From Methylotenera_A sp044228245 (lineage in GTDB: Bacteria > Pseudomonadota > Gammaproteobacteria > Burkholderiales > Methylophilaceae): a stretch of DNA of 64,000 nucleotides. A program made the translations under genes and the position numbers. The notes beneath the pieces were generated by a model, which saw only the letters and a list, made by a program, of their open reading frames with translations, was not told the DNA's origin and made no database searches. The DNA lies in contig JBGAVG010000001.1 of the NCBI GenBank assembly GCA_044228245.1, positions 372,001-436,000 on the forward strand, in the 5' to 3' direction. Below, piece after piece: positions 1 to 7,736 of this stretch; the first letter of the stretch is position 1, and every line of letters begins with the position of its first letter.

Positions 1-427
1 GGATTATGCCGACGCCAAGAAAATCGAGCCTGCGGTCTTGCTTAACGCAAGGCTTTTCCCTGACATGTATCCGCTCACGCGACAGGTGCAGATTGCGACC
101 GACATGAGCAAGGGCGCAGCGGCGCGGCTGGCGGGGGTAGAGATTCCCAAGTATGAAGACAATGAAGTCAGCTTTGCAGAGCTGCAGGCGCGCATCGCCA
201 AAACCATCGCGTTTATCGACAGCATCAAACCAGCGCAAATGGAAGGCAGCGAAACCCGCAATGTGACAATTGCCGTGCGAAAAATTGAGTTAACGTTTAC
301 AGGACAGGCTTACCTGCAGAAATGGGTGTTGCCGAATGTGTATTTTCATGTGACGACCGCTTACAACATCTTGCGCCATAATGGCGTAGAGCTAGGTAAA
401 GCGGACTATCTAGGCCCCAAGGACTAG
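1..427 (+). CDS. DUF1993 family protein (5' end missing)
   Basis: The reading frame is open from base 2 of the window, so the gene starts upstream and only its last ~141 codons are here; the TTG at 38 is internal. The visible part (DYADAKKIEPAVLLNARLFP, then TRQVQIATDMSKGAAARLAG) matches the conserved core of the DUF1993 family, small proteins of about 170 residues with unknown biochemical role and a DinB-like helical look. The C-terminus ends with the family's usual LRHNGVELGKADYLG. It converges with the next gene, leaving 11 bp between stop codons. Family assignment is by recall of the motif pattern; no function is proposed. Confidence 0.8.
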   Translation, partial: DYADAKKIEPAVLLNARLFPDMYPLTRQVQIATDMSKGAAARLAGVEIPKYEDNEVSFAELQARIAKTIAFIDSIKPAQMEGSETRNVTIAVRKIELTFTGQAYLQKWVLPNVYFHVTTAYNILRHNGVELGKADYLGPKD

Positions 428-438
428 GGAACCTCCGA

Positions 439-3400
439 TTATTGCCGCCTCACGTCGTTAACCTTGCCGGTCAGGCTAAAGTTCGCGTACAGGCGTCGCG
501 ATTGGGCGGCAAGATTGGCGCTTATTCTTCCCGAAATATTCTGATTAGGCATTACATCCACCTGACCCCGGGCATGGAATTGTGGGGATTCCAGCATGAG
601 TTTTCTGTACTGATAAAGCCCATTCTTAATCTGCACGCTACCCGTCAATGTGTCGAAATGCGTGGAATCACCTGCCAAAGACTGGCTTTCCCTGGACAAC
701 ACGGCGCGGGTGAGTTCGATATCATTGAAGCTGCCATGACTCATATCAAAATTGGCGGTGATGTCAGACGCCTCAGTCAGCCCGGCAGCCGTGGCCGATT
801 TGCAAACGAACTTTCCTGCCAGGTTCAGTTTTCCGTCGATGGAAGCAGCACTGTTGAACGCTTGCAACATCTGCGGCATGTCCGCTCTGCTCAGGCGGAA
901 ATCCCCCGCTGCGCTCCATTGGCTGCCCCAATCAACGACTGCATTGGCTGTGAAGCTGCCGCCATAGATCTCGCCCTTGAGCTGGCTAAAATTAATCTGA
1001 TTCCGATTTAGAATGCCTCTGGCATCAAGATTATCAAACACGATCTTCGGGTTTACAGGCAGCGGCCAATGCGTGGCGCTGAGCACAAGCTCATAGCTGC
1101 CGCCGCGCGGGAGTATCTGGACCGAAAGCGCTTGGTCAGCCGTGCTGAGTTCGATATTTTTAAGTTCCTGCGAGTCGTTAATCCCGACTTTGCCCGCAAA
1201 AGTCCCAAGCTCCAGATCGCGAATTTTCAACGAAATATTTTTCAGCCTCATCTGCTCAATCTTCAGGTGCTCGGCTTTGCCAGCATTGCCGATCCATTGC
1301 AGCGCTTGTCCAAAATTCTCCTGCTCGACCTCCAGCCCATCGATCTCCAGCGATTCCACCACCTTCACTGGCTCAAATAGCGTTGAAGCCACAGGTGTCA
1401 CGTGAACTGTCTCAATTTTATGACCGGGATCAACACCAATCGCCACATCTCCAATCACCAGATTCGGCTCAGGCCATAGCGAGGCATGGACATTCTTGAC
1501 CGTCACCGGCGCGCCCGTGCTTTTGGACGCGAGTTTTTCAATGGGTTCAACCAGCATGCCAAGGTTAATGTAGGGCAACAGAACGATCAACAACAGAACC
1601 AGCAGCGGCAAACCAATCAATGTGGCCTTTATCCCCCGCTTAATCCATTTTTTAACACCCGCAGCAGCCACCCTCAACATGGCCTGGGTCCTCGCCTGCG
1701 CCTTGAGTCTGGCTTCAGCTTTCGCATCCTCTTTGGCAATGCGCTTCACTTCCTCGCGCGCCAGATCTTCAGCATCTTGTCGGGCTTTTTCATCGGCCGC
1801 CTGCGTTGATTCATCTATTTCAATTGTTGGTGCGCGGCCGGCCTCAAGCTCGGCCTCTTCTTCGGCTAACTCACGCAGATCCTCTTCCGACAAGGCACGT
1901 TCATCATCCTCAAAAAATTTATTCCGCGCGTCTTCCGCTTCGCGGGCAAGACGCCCTGCTTCAAGTTTTGCCTTTTCCTGCGCTTCCGCCTTGGCTTGCT
2001 CTTCGGCTTCTGTCTTGGCCTTTTCTTCCGCAACCTGTTCTGCCAGGGTTTCATTTTCAACTGTTAACCTAGCCTCGTCAGCCTCTTTGGCAAGCACCTC
2101 TGTTTTGGATTTTTTTCGTACCTGCTCTGCCTCTTGGGCGATACGCTCCATTTCCAGGCGCGTTTTTTCCTTCGCCTCTGCTCTCGCCCTTTCTTCGGCT
2201 TCAGCCTTCGAACGCACCTGCTCCGCCTCTTGCTGTGCCTTGCGCTCTGCTTTCAAGCGCGCTTCCTCCTCGGCCTTGGCCTTGCGTTTGGCTTCCAATC
2301 TGTCAGCTTTAGCCTTGGCTTCAGATTTTTTTCGTTCTTCCTCCGCTTCGCGGATGATGCGTTTCATTTCGCGGCGCGTGTTCTCTTCCGCCTCAATTCT
2401 AGCTTTTTCTTCGGCTTCGGCTTTGGCAAGCGCCTGCTCTGCTTCTACTCTGGCTTGTTCTTCAGCTTGACGGGCTACGCGCTCGGCCTCCAGGCGTGTT
2501 TCTTCTTCCGCTCTGGCCTTACGTTCTGCTTCCAGACGCACCTCTTCCTCAGCCTTTGCTTTTCTCTCCGCCTCCCGCCGCGCCTCCTCTGCGGCCTTGG
2601 CACGGGCTTCTTCCGCTTCGGCTTTCTTCTGTGCTTCTTCTGCCTCGCGGGCAATGCGTTCTATTTCACGGCGTGCGCTCTCTTTGGCCTCGGCCTCAGC
2701 TTTAGCGCGCGCTTTTTCTGCTTCTACTCTGGCTTTTTCTTCGGTTTCCCTGGCCTTGCGTTCAGCCTCCAGACGCGCTTTTTCCTCGGCTTTGGCTTTG
2801 CGTTCAGCCTCAAGCCTGGCCTTTTCTTCAGCCTCTGCTTTGGCACGCGCCTGTTCTGCTTCGGCTTTAGCTTCACGGGCGATGCGCTCCGCTTCCAGGC
2901 GTGCTGCTTCCTCAGCCTTGGCTTTTCTCTCCGCTTCCAACCGCGCTTCTTCTGCGGCCTTGGCACGGGCTTCCGCTTCAGCTTTCTTTTGTGCTTCTTC
3001 TGCCTCGCGGGCAATGCGCTCAATTTCACGGCGTGCGTTCTCTTGGGCTTCGATCTCAGCTTTGGCGCGTGCTTTTTCTGCTTCTATTCTGGCTTTTTCT
3101 TCGGCTTCCCTGGCTTTATGCTCCGCTTCCAGGCGTGCTGCTTCCTCGGCCTTGGCTTTGCGTTCAGCCTCAATTCTGGCCTTTTCTTCAGCCTCTGCCT
3201 TGGCACGCGCCTGTTCTGCTTCGGCTTTGGCTTTCTCTTCGGCTTCGCGGGCAATGCGCTCCTCTTCAAGGCGCGCTTTTACTTTTGCCTCGGCTTTTTC
3301 TTTCGCTCTGGCGCGTGCCTGCTCTGCTTCTATTCTGGCTTTTTCTTCGGCTTCCACGGCCTGACGTTCAGCCTCAAGACGCGCTTCTTCTTTTGCTCTG

Positions 3401-3723
3401 GCTTCCACTTCCGCTTCATCAAGGTATTCTTCAACGATCATCGGTGTAAAGTTGGTGGTTGGGGCCCAGTCATCGGCGGTGCGCACCGCTACCGGCTTGA
3501 TGTAGCCTTCGTTCTCAAGCTGGGTTAAGGCTGAGGCAAGCTCTTGTTCGCTTAATTGAACAAATTTGTCCAGAATCGTTTCGGCTTCTGACTTGCCGTC
3601 GATGTGTGTCAGCACTTTCATCAGTTGCGATGACAGGCCGCCAATCAGGGAGGCGCGGGCGCGCAATCCTTTGGCTGTTTTACTGTAAACGACAGATAGA
3701 TCCATCATTTTTTGTGCACTCAT
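439..3723 (-). CDS. Long charged-helix protein with C-terminal AsmA-like domain
   Basis: A 1094-residue protein with three visible parts. Residues 1-~95 look like a small helical/winged-helix-type domain (start MSAQKMMDLSVVYSKTAKGL). Residues ~105-685 are almost only A, E, K and R, in heptad-like or ER/K-type repeats (for example ARLEAERKAKAEE), predicting a very long single alpha-helix or coiled coil. One membrane segment lies at ~701-723 (LIGLPLLVLLLIVLLPYINL). The last ~370 residues resemble AsmA-family proteins (LWPEPNLVIGDVAIG; beta-rich, no cysteine-based active site). Inferred topology: N-terminus and helix in the cytoplasm, AsmA-like domain in the periplasm. Likely envelope-related; exact role unknown. 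The repeats are degenerate at DNA level, so the copy number may vary between strains. Confidence 0.75.
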   Translation of the reverse strand: MSAQKMMDLSVVYSKTAKGLRARASLIGGLSSQLMKVLTHIDGKSEAETILDKFVQLSEQELASALTQLENEGYIKPVAVRTADDWAPTTNFTPMIVEEYLDEAEVEARAKEEARLEAERQAVEAEEKARIEAEQARARAKEKAEAKVKARLEEERIAREAEEKAKAEAEQARAKAEAEEKARIEAERKAKAEEAARLEAEHKAREAEEKARIEAEKARAKAEIEAQENARREIERIAREAEEAQKKAEAEARAKAAEEARLEAERKAKAEEAARLEAERIAREAKAEAEQARAKAEAEEKARLEAERKAKAEEKARLEAERKARETEEKARVEAEKARAKAEAEAKESARREIERIAREAEEAQKKAEAEEARAKAAEEARREAERKAKAEEEVRLEAERKARAEEETRLEAERVARQAEEQARVEAEQALAKAEAEEKARIEAEENTRREMKRIIREAEEERKKSEAKAKADRLEAKRKAKAEEEARLKAERKAQQEAEQVRSKAEAEERARAEAKEKTRLEMERIAQEAEQVRKKSKTEVLAKEADEARLTVENETLAEQVAEEKAKTEAEEQAKAEAQEKAKLEAGRLAREAEDARNKFFEDDERALSEEDLRELAEEEAELEAGRAPTIEIDESTQAADEKARQDAEDLAREEVKRIAKEDAKAEARLKAQARTQAMLRVAAAGVKKWIKRGIKATLIGLPLLVLLLIVLLPYINLGMLVEPIEKLASKSTGAPVTVKNVHASLWPEPNLVIGDVAIGVDPGHKIETVHVTPVASTLFEPVKVVESLEIDGLEVEQENFGQALQWIGNAGKAEHLKIEQMRLKNISLKIRDLELGTFAGKVGINDSQELKNIELSTADQALSVQILPRGGSYELVLSATHWPLPVNPKIVFDNLDARGILNRNQINFSQLKGEIYGGSFTANAVVDWGSQWSAAGDFRLSRADMPQMLQAFNSAASIDGKLNLAGKFVCKSATAAGLTEASDITANFDMSHGSFNDIELTRAVLSRESQSLAGDSTHFDTLTGSVQIKNGLYQYRKLMLESPQFHARGQVDVMPNQNISGRISANLAAQSRRLYANFSLTGKVNDVRRQ

Positions 3724-4064
3724 TTATTAAAGTACAAAATCCGGCAGCGTTAAGCGCAAAAGGGAACAACCCTTTTTAATATATTGCTGTATCGTCTTTT
3801 TCAAGTGCAGTTCTCCTTGTAAAACGAACGCTATTTTTCTATATGCCTAAATGAGCTAAAAAAACAGCGCTATATACGCATTGCCATACCTATTCCATGG
3901 CCTTTTATACTCGCACGAATTCCTTGCTGCGTCAACAACATAGGATGTTTATGTGTTGTGAATTATTAACATTGTCTGAATGTAGCAACAAACACGAGAA
4001 TCAGTGCAAAAATCGACAGGCCATGACGAAAAAATGGCTTTTCTACGCACCACGCAAATTTTAT
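3724..4064. other. Intergenic region without a convincing gene
   Basis: About 340 bp of AT-rich sequence between two divergent genes. It should hold the promoter of the charged-helix gene on the minus strand, but I cannot point to a clear -35/-10 pair. A short dyad (AGGG/CCCT followed by T's) at about 3760-3778 could be a small hairpin in that gene's leader. A 41-codon ATG frame near 3949 has no ribosome binding site and no recognisable product. Confidence 0.4.
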
Positions 4065-4091
4065 TAAAGTTTGCTGCAAACACGCCGATGT
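4065..4091 (+). promoter_or_regulatory. Sigma-28 (FliA)-like promoter
   Basis: TAAAGTTT at 4065-4072, an 11-nt spacer, then GCCGATGT at 4084-4091. The published FliA consensus is TAAAGTTT-N11-GCCGATAA, so 14 of 16 positions match with exact spacing. Predicted start of transcription is about 4098, giving a ~30-nt leader before the ATG at 4129. Confidence 0.65.
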
Positions 4092-4128
4092 AATTCTTAA
4101 CACTGCAAAGCGACTAAAGAGGTGTGTG

Positions 4129-4278
4129 ATGACAATCTATCAAGTGCTAGATGAAGAGAACAATCTTTATGGTGAATATGTGGATCTTGAGAATGCCGTG
4201 CGCAGCGCACAGACTTTCACGCTCTGGAATGAGGACCACTACTACCATGTAGGCGAGCTGGAATCAGAGCCGGATTAG
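4129..4278 (+). CDS. 49-residue small protein, family copy 1
   Basis: Encodes MTIYQVLDEENNLYGEYVDL and onward, 49 residues, acidic, no signal peptide or membrane segment. A ribosome site (AAAGAGG) lies 7-9 nt before the ATG. I do not recognise the family, but two further copies of the same length in this window (4425 and 6474) share the MTIYQV start and acidic end, which supports it as real. It sits 30 nt behind a FliA-type promoter, hinting at co-regulation with motility or chemotaxis genes elsewhere; that link is inference. Function unknown. Confidence 0.75.
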   Translation: MTIYQVLDEENNLYGEYVDLENAVRSAQTFTLWNEDHYYHVGELESEPD

Positions 4279-4424
4279 TTGCCGGATTAAAAATTCCAGA
4301 ATCATCCAATTTTGGCCTGATTTATGCATAACACTAAGTGCAGTCCGTTTTTAGTGTAGTCAGTTTTTACCAATTTGTTTTTACTGAAACTGATCACTGC
4401 AATATTTATGCAAAGAGGTGTGTG

Positions 4425-4574
4425 ATGACAATCTATCAAGTGCTGGATGAAGAAAACCAGGTGTATTGCGAATACATGGATTTGCAGAAAGCGAAGCAAA
4501 ACGCGCAGGCTTTCTCGCTGTGGGATGAAAACCACACATACCATGTTGAAGAACTGGAATCAGAGCCGGATTAA
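4425..4574 (+). CDS. 49-residue small protein, family copy 2
   Basis: Encodes MTIYQVLDEENQVYCEYMDL and onward, exactly 49 residues like copy 1, with the same ribosome site AAAGAGGTGTGTG before the ATG and the same last residues (ELESEPD). The two proteins agree at about two thirds of positions, so selection appears to have kept the frame open after duplication. The FliA-like promoter of copy 1 is not repeated here, so transcription probably reads through from copy 1. The longer frame opening at 4338 is unlikely, because its upstream part is non-coding duplicate sequence. Function unknown. Confidence 0.75.
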   Translation: MTIYQVLDEENQVYCEYMDLQKAKQNAQAFSLWDENHTYHVEELESEPD

Positions 4575-4661
4575 AAATTCCAGAATCATTTAACTTTTGG
4601 CCTGATTTATGCGTAACACAAAGTGTAGTCCGCTTTTATCAATTTGGTTTAGGTGCGCAAA

Positions 4662-5054
4662 ATGAAACTGATTACAGCAATATTGACTCATGTCTGGCTG
4701 GCATTAAGGCTAAAACACGATGGCACCGGCATGCCGATAAAACTCCCTGCCGCATTGGTGCTTGCCGCCTTGTATATCGCGCTGAACCTCGCCAACAAAC
4801 TTCTCAACGGCGGCATCAATCTTGAAACGGTGATTGGCCTGAGCTTTGTCGCCCAGTTTTATCTTTTCGGCCTAAGAACCAAACTGATTGGTCTTTTTAT
4901 CATGATCGGCGTTTTCACCAATACACTCTCATTGGCCATAACCATGCTTGCGGGCATTCCTGAGCAGGATCTTTATATGCTGCTCTTTATGGAATATATC
5001 ATGGTGTTTGCGGCAATCGTAAACGTCATTAAAAGCGAAACCAAAATCGTCTAA
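4662..5054 (+). CDS. Small integral membrane protein, unknown function
   Basis: 130 residues from the ATG at 4662 (a GTG at 4653 is in frame, but the duplicated stump upstream shows homology from the ATG). Four hydrophobic stretches are visible: ~28-48 (LPAALVLAALYIALNLA), ~55-72, ~76-98 and ~103-123, so a four-helix inner-membrane protein is likely. No catalytic or metal-binding motif is apparent and I do not recognise the family. It follows the 49-residue genes on the same strand with ~88 bp between, so it may be co-transcribed with them. Confidence 0.65.
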   Translation: MKLITAILTHVWLALRLKHDGTGMPIKLPAALVLAALYIALNLANKLLNGGINLETVIGLSFVAQFYLFGLRTKLIGLFIMIGVFTNTLSLAITMLAGIPEQDLYMLLFMEYIMVFAAIVNVIKSETKIV

Positions 5055-5057
5055 AGT

Positions 5058-5100
5058 GCATGCCCTGCGAGGCAATATCCATGCGGCTTGCAGGGCATGT
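5058..5100 (-). repeat. REP-like palindromic element, copy 1
   Basis: Perfect 10-bp inverted arms CATGCCCTGC (5059-5068) and GCAGGGCATG (5090-5099) around a core that on the minus strand reads AGCCGCATGGATATTGCCT. It lies between two converging genes, where such a hairpin can also stabilise 3' ends. It is the best-preserved member of a family with at least six more copies in this window. Confidence 0.75.
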
Positions 5101-5109
5101 AAATAACAG

Positions 5110-5733
5110 TTAATACTCTACCATCACCTCATTGCGCCTTAAAAATGGCAGAGTCCACGGCGGGTTGTAGCGCGCCAGTTCAGGTGTGCCGACAGGTTTA
5201 ATTTTCATTGAAGCAAGCCAAGCTAGTAATTCCTCGGTTTTTTTAGCAGTTTTTGCTTCGCCCGCCAAACCGGAAAAGCGCACCACCGCAAATTTTTTTG
5301 CAGGCAGCTCACGCAGCAGCACAGCCTTATTATTGGGCACAGGCAGGGTTTCCAGCGTGTATTGGCTAGGCATTACAAAGTGCATGCGCCATTTACCCGC
5401 TGCTTCTTGCATGCTTACTGGTACGGTCATGCTGATTTTTTCACTTTTAGGTTCCATCGTTACAGGGGCGGTCATACTAATCTTCTCACTAGCGCCGTTT
5501 CGCGATGTGTTATTACCAAAAATATAATCTGCAATTATCTTAAACCCGCTGTTTGAGGCTTTATCCAAATTACCTTCTACCAAGGTTTCTGCAACAATCA
5601 TCGGGTTATAAGTACGCAACTCAAAATCATTCGATTTTTCGGTCACCGTGTATTTGGGTTCCTCAATCGCCATAGCGGCTTGTGATCCAAAAATGCTGAA
5701 GAAACAACATGCTAACATTAGACGTAACCACAC
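5110..5733 (-). CDS. SOUL family haem-binding protein, exported
   Basis: 207 residues with an N-terminal signal peptide (MWLRLMLACCFFSIFGSQAAMA, probable cleavage after A22) followed by a SOUL/HBP domain: EEPKYTVTEKSNDFELRTY near the start, KISMTAPVTME and KISMTVPVSM in the middle, ending PPWTLPFLRRNEVMVEY. The P-W-T-x-P-F-x-R-R-N-E end is typical of the family. SOUL proteins bind tetrapyrroles; in bacteria the role is poorly defined. The signal peptide puts this one in the periplasm. It is a single gene, flanked by REP-like repeats on both sides, with a divergent small gene upstream. Confidence 0.85.
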   Translation of the reverse strand: MWLRLMLACCFFSIFGSQAAMAIEEPKYTVTEKSNDFELRTYNPMIVAETLVEGNLDKASNSGFKIIADYIFGNNTSRNGASEKISMTAPVTMEPKSEKISMTVPVSMQEAAGKWRMHFVMPSQYTLETLPVPNNKAVLLRELPAKKFAVVRFSGLAGEAKTAKKTEELLAWLASMKIKPVGTPELARYNPPWTLPFLRRNEVMVEY

Positions 5734-5827
5734 CAGCTCTCTCCTGACTTATTAAAAATTATTCAGTGCCAACTGCTATGAGTGGCATTAATAGATTTAA
5801 TTCAATAGCTTTACATTACAAAATGAC

Positions 5828-5868
5828 ATACCCTGCAAGCCGCATGGATATTGGCTCGCAGGCATGCC
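5828..5868 (+). repeat. REP-like palindromic element, copy 2
   Basis: Core GCAAGCCGCATGGATATTGG flanked by CCCTGC and GCAGG/CATGCC arms; same family as the element at 5058 but in the opposite orientation. It lies between two divergent genes. Confidence 0.7.
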
Positions 5869-5964
5869 ATAAATACGTGGGATTACGTCGTATTTCGATA
5901 TTTTGTAATACACACGCACTCAAACGAGTGCTATAGTGAACACTTACTGATGGAGAAATTGGCA

Positions 5965-6147
5965 ATGACTAAACAGGATTTAAAAGACGCTAAATTTAAA
6001 GAGCATGTGGACGCGGTTGAAAAACACAAAGCGCTACTGGAAAAACTGCATCTGGATTCAAACACGCATTTGGATGAAGTCTCTAACTCTCTTCAAAGGT
6101 TAGCTCTAACGCTTGAGGAATACCTTAAGGTAATTGGCATCCCCTGA
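5965..6147 (+). CDS. 60-residue helical protein, unknown function
   Basis: Starting at the ATG at 5965 (GGAG at 5952-5955, about 9 nt upstream) it encodes 60 residues, MTKQDLKDAKFKEHVDAVEK and onward, charged and predicted almost wholly helical, with leucine/isoleucine spacing compatible with a short coiled coil or helical hairpin. No signal peptide or membrane segment. An ATG at 5950 would add five residues. I do not recognise the family; composition and ribosome site are the only support. Confidence 0.5.
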   Translation: MTKQDLKDAKFKEHVDAVEKHKALLEKLHLDSNTHLDEVSNSLQRLALTLEEYLKVIGIP

Positions 6148-6180
6148 CTTATTGTGCTTTACCTGTTTTTCTGGTTAAAA

Positions 6181-6237
6181 CATGTCCCTGCAGGCCGCAT
6201 TCCATTAGTTTATATATGGTCGGCTTGCAGACCTGCC
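6181..6237 (+). repeat. REP-like element, degenerate copy 3
   Basis: CATGTCCCTGCAGGCCGCAT followed after a longer, changed core by TCGGCTTGCAGACCTGCC: same arms as the other copies, but the core is expanded and mutated. The surrounding 6148-6473 gap (326 bp) otherwise shows only AT-rich sequence that should carry the promoter for the gene at 6474. Confidence 0.55.
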
Positions 6238-6473
6238 AGAAAATACACTATTTGTGTGTGCTTTAATACAATCGTCAATATTTGCACAGTCATGTCGAAA
6301 CCTCAAACAACCTTTGGCTTAAATCCGCCCCGACTAATTATCAATAAGCCAGAAAATTTCATATAACTCATTGAAATGTAAATAATTATTTAGACAAATT
6401 CATTGTTGGTCTTGTTTTTGCTCAATACACACTGTGATGTAGTTAATTAAACGATGTGTTAAGGAGCGATAAA

Positions 6474-6623
6474 ATGACAATTTACCAAGTGATCAACAAA
6501 CAAAACGAATTAGAGTATGCATATCTTAACTATGAAGTTGCCGTAGAAGAGGTTGCCAAGTTAAACGAACAACGTGAAGAAAGCTACTACTCCATTAATG
6601 CGGTGGAAGACGAAGGTTTCTAA
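6474..6623 (+). CDS. 49-residue small protein, family copy 3
   Basis: Encodes MTIYQVINKQNELEYAYLNY and onward, again exactly 49 residues, with AAGGAG at 6461-6466 about 7 nt before the ATG. It shares MTIYQV, the aromatic pair around residues 15-20 and the acidic tail with the copies at 4129 and 4425, but is clearly more diverged and lies 1.9 kb away, so it is an older paralogue. No FliA-like promoter is seen before it. Function unknown. Confidence 0.75.
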   Translation: MTIYQVINKQNELEYAYLNYEVAVEEVAKLNEQREESYYSINAVEDEGF

Positions 6624-6638
6624 GCAAAAAAATAGTGG

Positions 6639-6664
6639 GGCGTATTCGCGTAGCGTAATACGCC
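6639..6664. other. Hairpin-forming inverted repeat
   Basis: GGCGTATT (6639-6646) and AATACGCC (6657-6664) form a perfect 8-bp stem with a ten-base loop, 15 bp after the stop of the 49-residue gene. There is no T-tract, so it is not a standard terminator; it may protect the 3' end of the mRNA. Confidence 0.5.
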
Positions 6665-6793
6665 GAAAGAAAGCGTTATATGCGGCGCAATGCCTTACAG
6701 ATATTGCGCTCTGCAGGCTGACCGACAGGAACGCAAGCAAATAGATACTTCAGAATCGTCGCAGCAGCCTATTACCAGGTGTTAATATAGCTT

Positions 6794-6979
6794 ATGCCCT
6801 GGAACGAACAACACTATCCTGTCTCAATGAAACACCTTAGCCCAATCGTCCGCACGAAAGCGATTGAGATAGCCAATGCCCTTTTAGAAGAAGGCATGGA
6901 TGAAGGCAAGGCGATTCGCATTGCCATTGCAAAAGCCAAAGAGTGGGCGATGCATCACGCTAAGTTAGCAAATAACTAA
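6794..6979 (+). CDS. YdaT-like small conserved protein
   Basis: 61 residues starting MPWNEQHYPVSMKHLSPIVR and continuing through AIEIANALLEEGMDEGKAIR. This W-x-x-x-x-Y-P ... KAIEIANALLEEGM ... AI.IA..KAKEW pattern recurs in small bacterial proteins such as the N-terminal part of Bacillus YdaT; biochemical role unknown. No membrane segment. No strong ribosome site is visible before the ATG. A REP-like repeat follows 19 bp downstream. Confidence 0.7.
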   Translation: MPWNEQHYPVSMKHLSPIVRTKAIEIANALLEEGMDEGKAIRIAIAKAKEWAMHHAKLANN

Positions 6980-6998
6980 AGCAGTCAGGTCTTAACTA

Positions 6999-7041
6999 AT
7001 GCCCTGCGAGCCGCATGAGTATTGGTCTGCAGGGCAGGCAA
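6999..7041 (+). repeat. REP-like palindromic element, copy 4
   Basis: ATGCCCTGCGAGCCGCATGA followed by GTATTGGTCTGCAGGGCAGG. The tail AATAATCGTG just after it (7041-7050) is also found after copy 5, so the repeated unit extends beyond the palindrome in these two. Confidence 0.7.
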
Positions 7042-7138
7042 TAATCGTGGTCTATGCCCTAAAATTAAATTGCGCTGAACTAAGCTTGCCTGAATGACCT
7101 CTAAAAATGCGTATGTCACAAATTGGCGAGGAGATTTA

Positions 7139-7663
7139 ATGCGCAAAATTCTAATCAGTCTTATTTTAATTGCCCCATTATTAGCACCCACTACAAATGC
7201 CGCAGAGACCAACATGCGGCCTGGTTTATGGCAAATCACAACCACATCTGATTTATTGCTACTAGCGCCGCACCTGCCGCCAGAGCAAATGCAAAGTATT
7301 AAAGACTTAGCCAAAGATTACGGACTTGATATGCCACAAATTGAAAACGGCGCTGCAATCTCCCAAACATGCATTACACAAGAAATGGCTAACAAAAAAA
7401 CGCTGCCCAATTTTTATAATACGCAATTAGGCTGCACCTCTAAAAATGCGACCCGTAGCGGTAACAACTACAAAATAGACTTTGTGTGTGCCAGCCCCGC
7501 CCTAAAAGGCAATGGAACAGCAGAGGGCGCCATTACAAACCCAGAGGCTTTTACAGGGCAGACCAATTTTAGTGGCGAAGCTCAAGGCAACCCTGTGAAT
7601 GAGCGGGCGGATATCAACGGCAAATGGATTAACGCAAGCTGTGGCGCGGTAAAACCGTTATAA
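7139..7663 (+). CDS. DUF3617 family exported protein
   Basis: 174 residues from the ATG at 7139, which has GAGGAGA at 7128-7134 just upstream; an earlier in-frame ATG at 7094 lacks a ribosome site. A signal peptide is clear (MRKILISLILIAPLLAPTTN, cleavage near AAET). The mature protein begins NMRPGLWQITTTSD, the hallmark opening of DUF3617 (RPGLWE/Q), has four cysteines likely to form disulfides (TCITQ, LGCTS, FVCAS, NASCG), and ends with the family's INGKWINASCG. DUF3617 proteins are periplasmic and uncharacterised. Confidence 0.85.
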   Translation: MRKILISLILIAPLLAPTTNAAETNMRPGLWQITTTSDLLLLAPHLPPEQMQSIKDLAKDYGLDMPQIENGAAISQTCITQEMANKKTLPNFYNTQLGCTSKNATRSGNNYKIDFVCASPALKGNGTAEGAITNPEAFTGQTNFSGEAQGNPVNERADINGKWINASCGAVKPL

Positions 7664-7666
7664 AAA

Positions 7667-7709
7667 CATGCTCTGGAAGGCGCATAGATATTGGTCTGCA
7701 GGACATTGA
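7667..7709 (+). repeat. REP-like palindromic element, copy 5
   Basis: CATGCTCTGGAAGGCGCATA then GATATTGGTCTGCAGGACAT, followed by AATAATCGTG as in copy 4. It lies between converging genes, immediately 3' of the TIR-NTPase gene. Confidence 0.65.
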
Positions 7710-7736
7710 ATAATCGTGCTCTGCCCACTGTTATTA

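Larger units (their letters stand above)
4121..4695 (+). repeat. Tandem duplication of a ~296-bp unit
   Basis: The segment holding the first 49-residue gene, its 3' spacer and the first bases of the membrane-protein gene is present twice, offset by 296 bp (gene starts 4129 and 4425). The spacer after copy 1 (about 4291-4410) matches that after copy 2 (about 4567-4695), including TTTGGCCTGATTTATGC in both. Just before copy 2 the sequence AAACTGAT.AC.GCAATATT is a stump of the 5' end of the gene at 4662, so copy 2 was joined to the truncated start of that gene. The join lies in CACTGCAA, which also occurs upstream of copy 1. Confidence 0.8.

Noticed and set aside
1622..3528. Long plus-strand frames opposite the charged-helix gene
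   Set aside because: They are complement shadows of the A/E/K/R repeats (reading as S/F/L/R-rich); the minus strand has the folded domains and a proper start.
3949..4074. 41-codon frame starting ATGTTTATGTGT
   Set aside because: No ribosome site and it overlaps the FliA-like promoter; composition looks non-coding.
6154..6366. 70-codon open frame
   Set aside because: It runs through a REP-like repeat, has no ribosome site and no coherent protein character.
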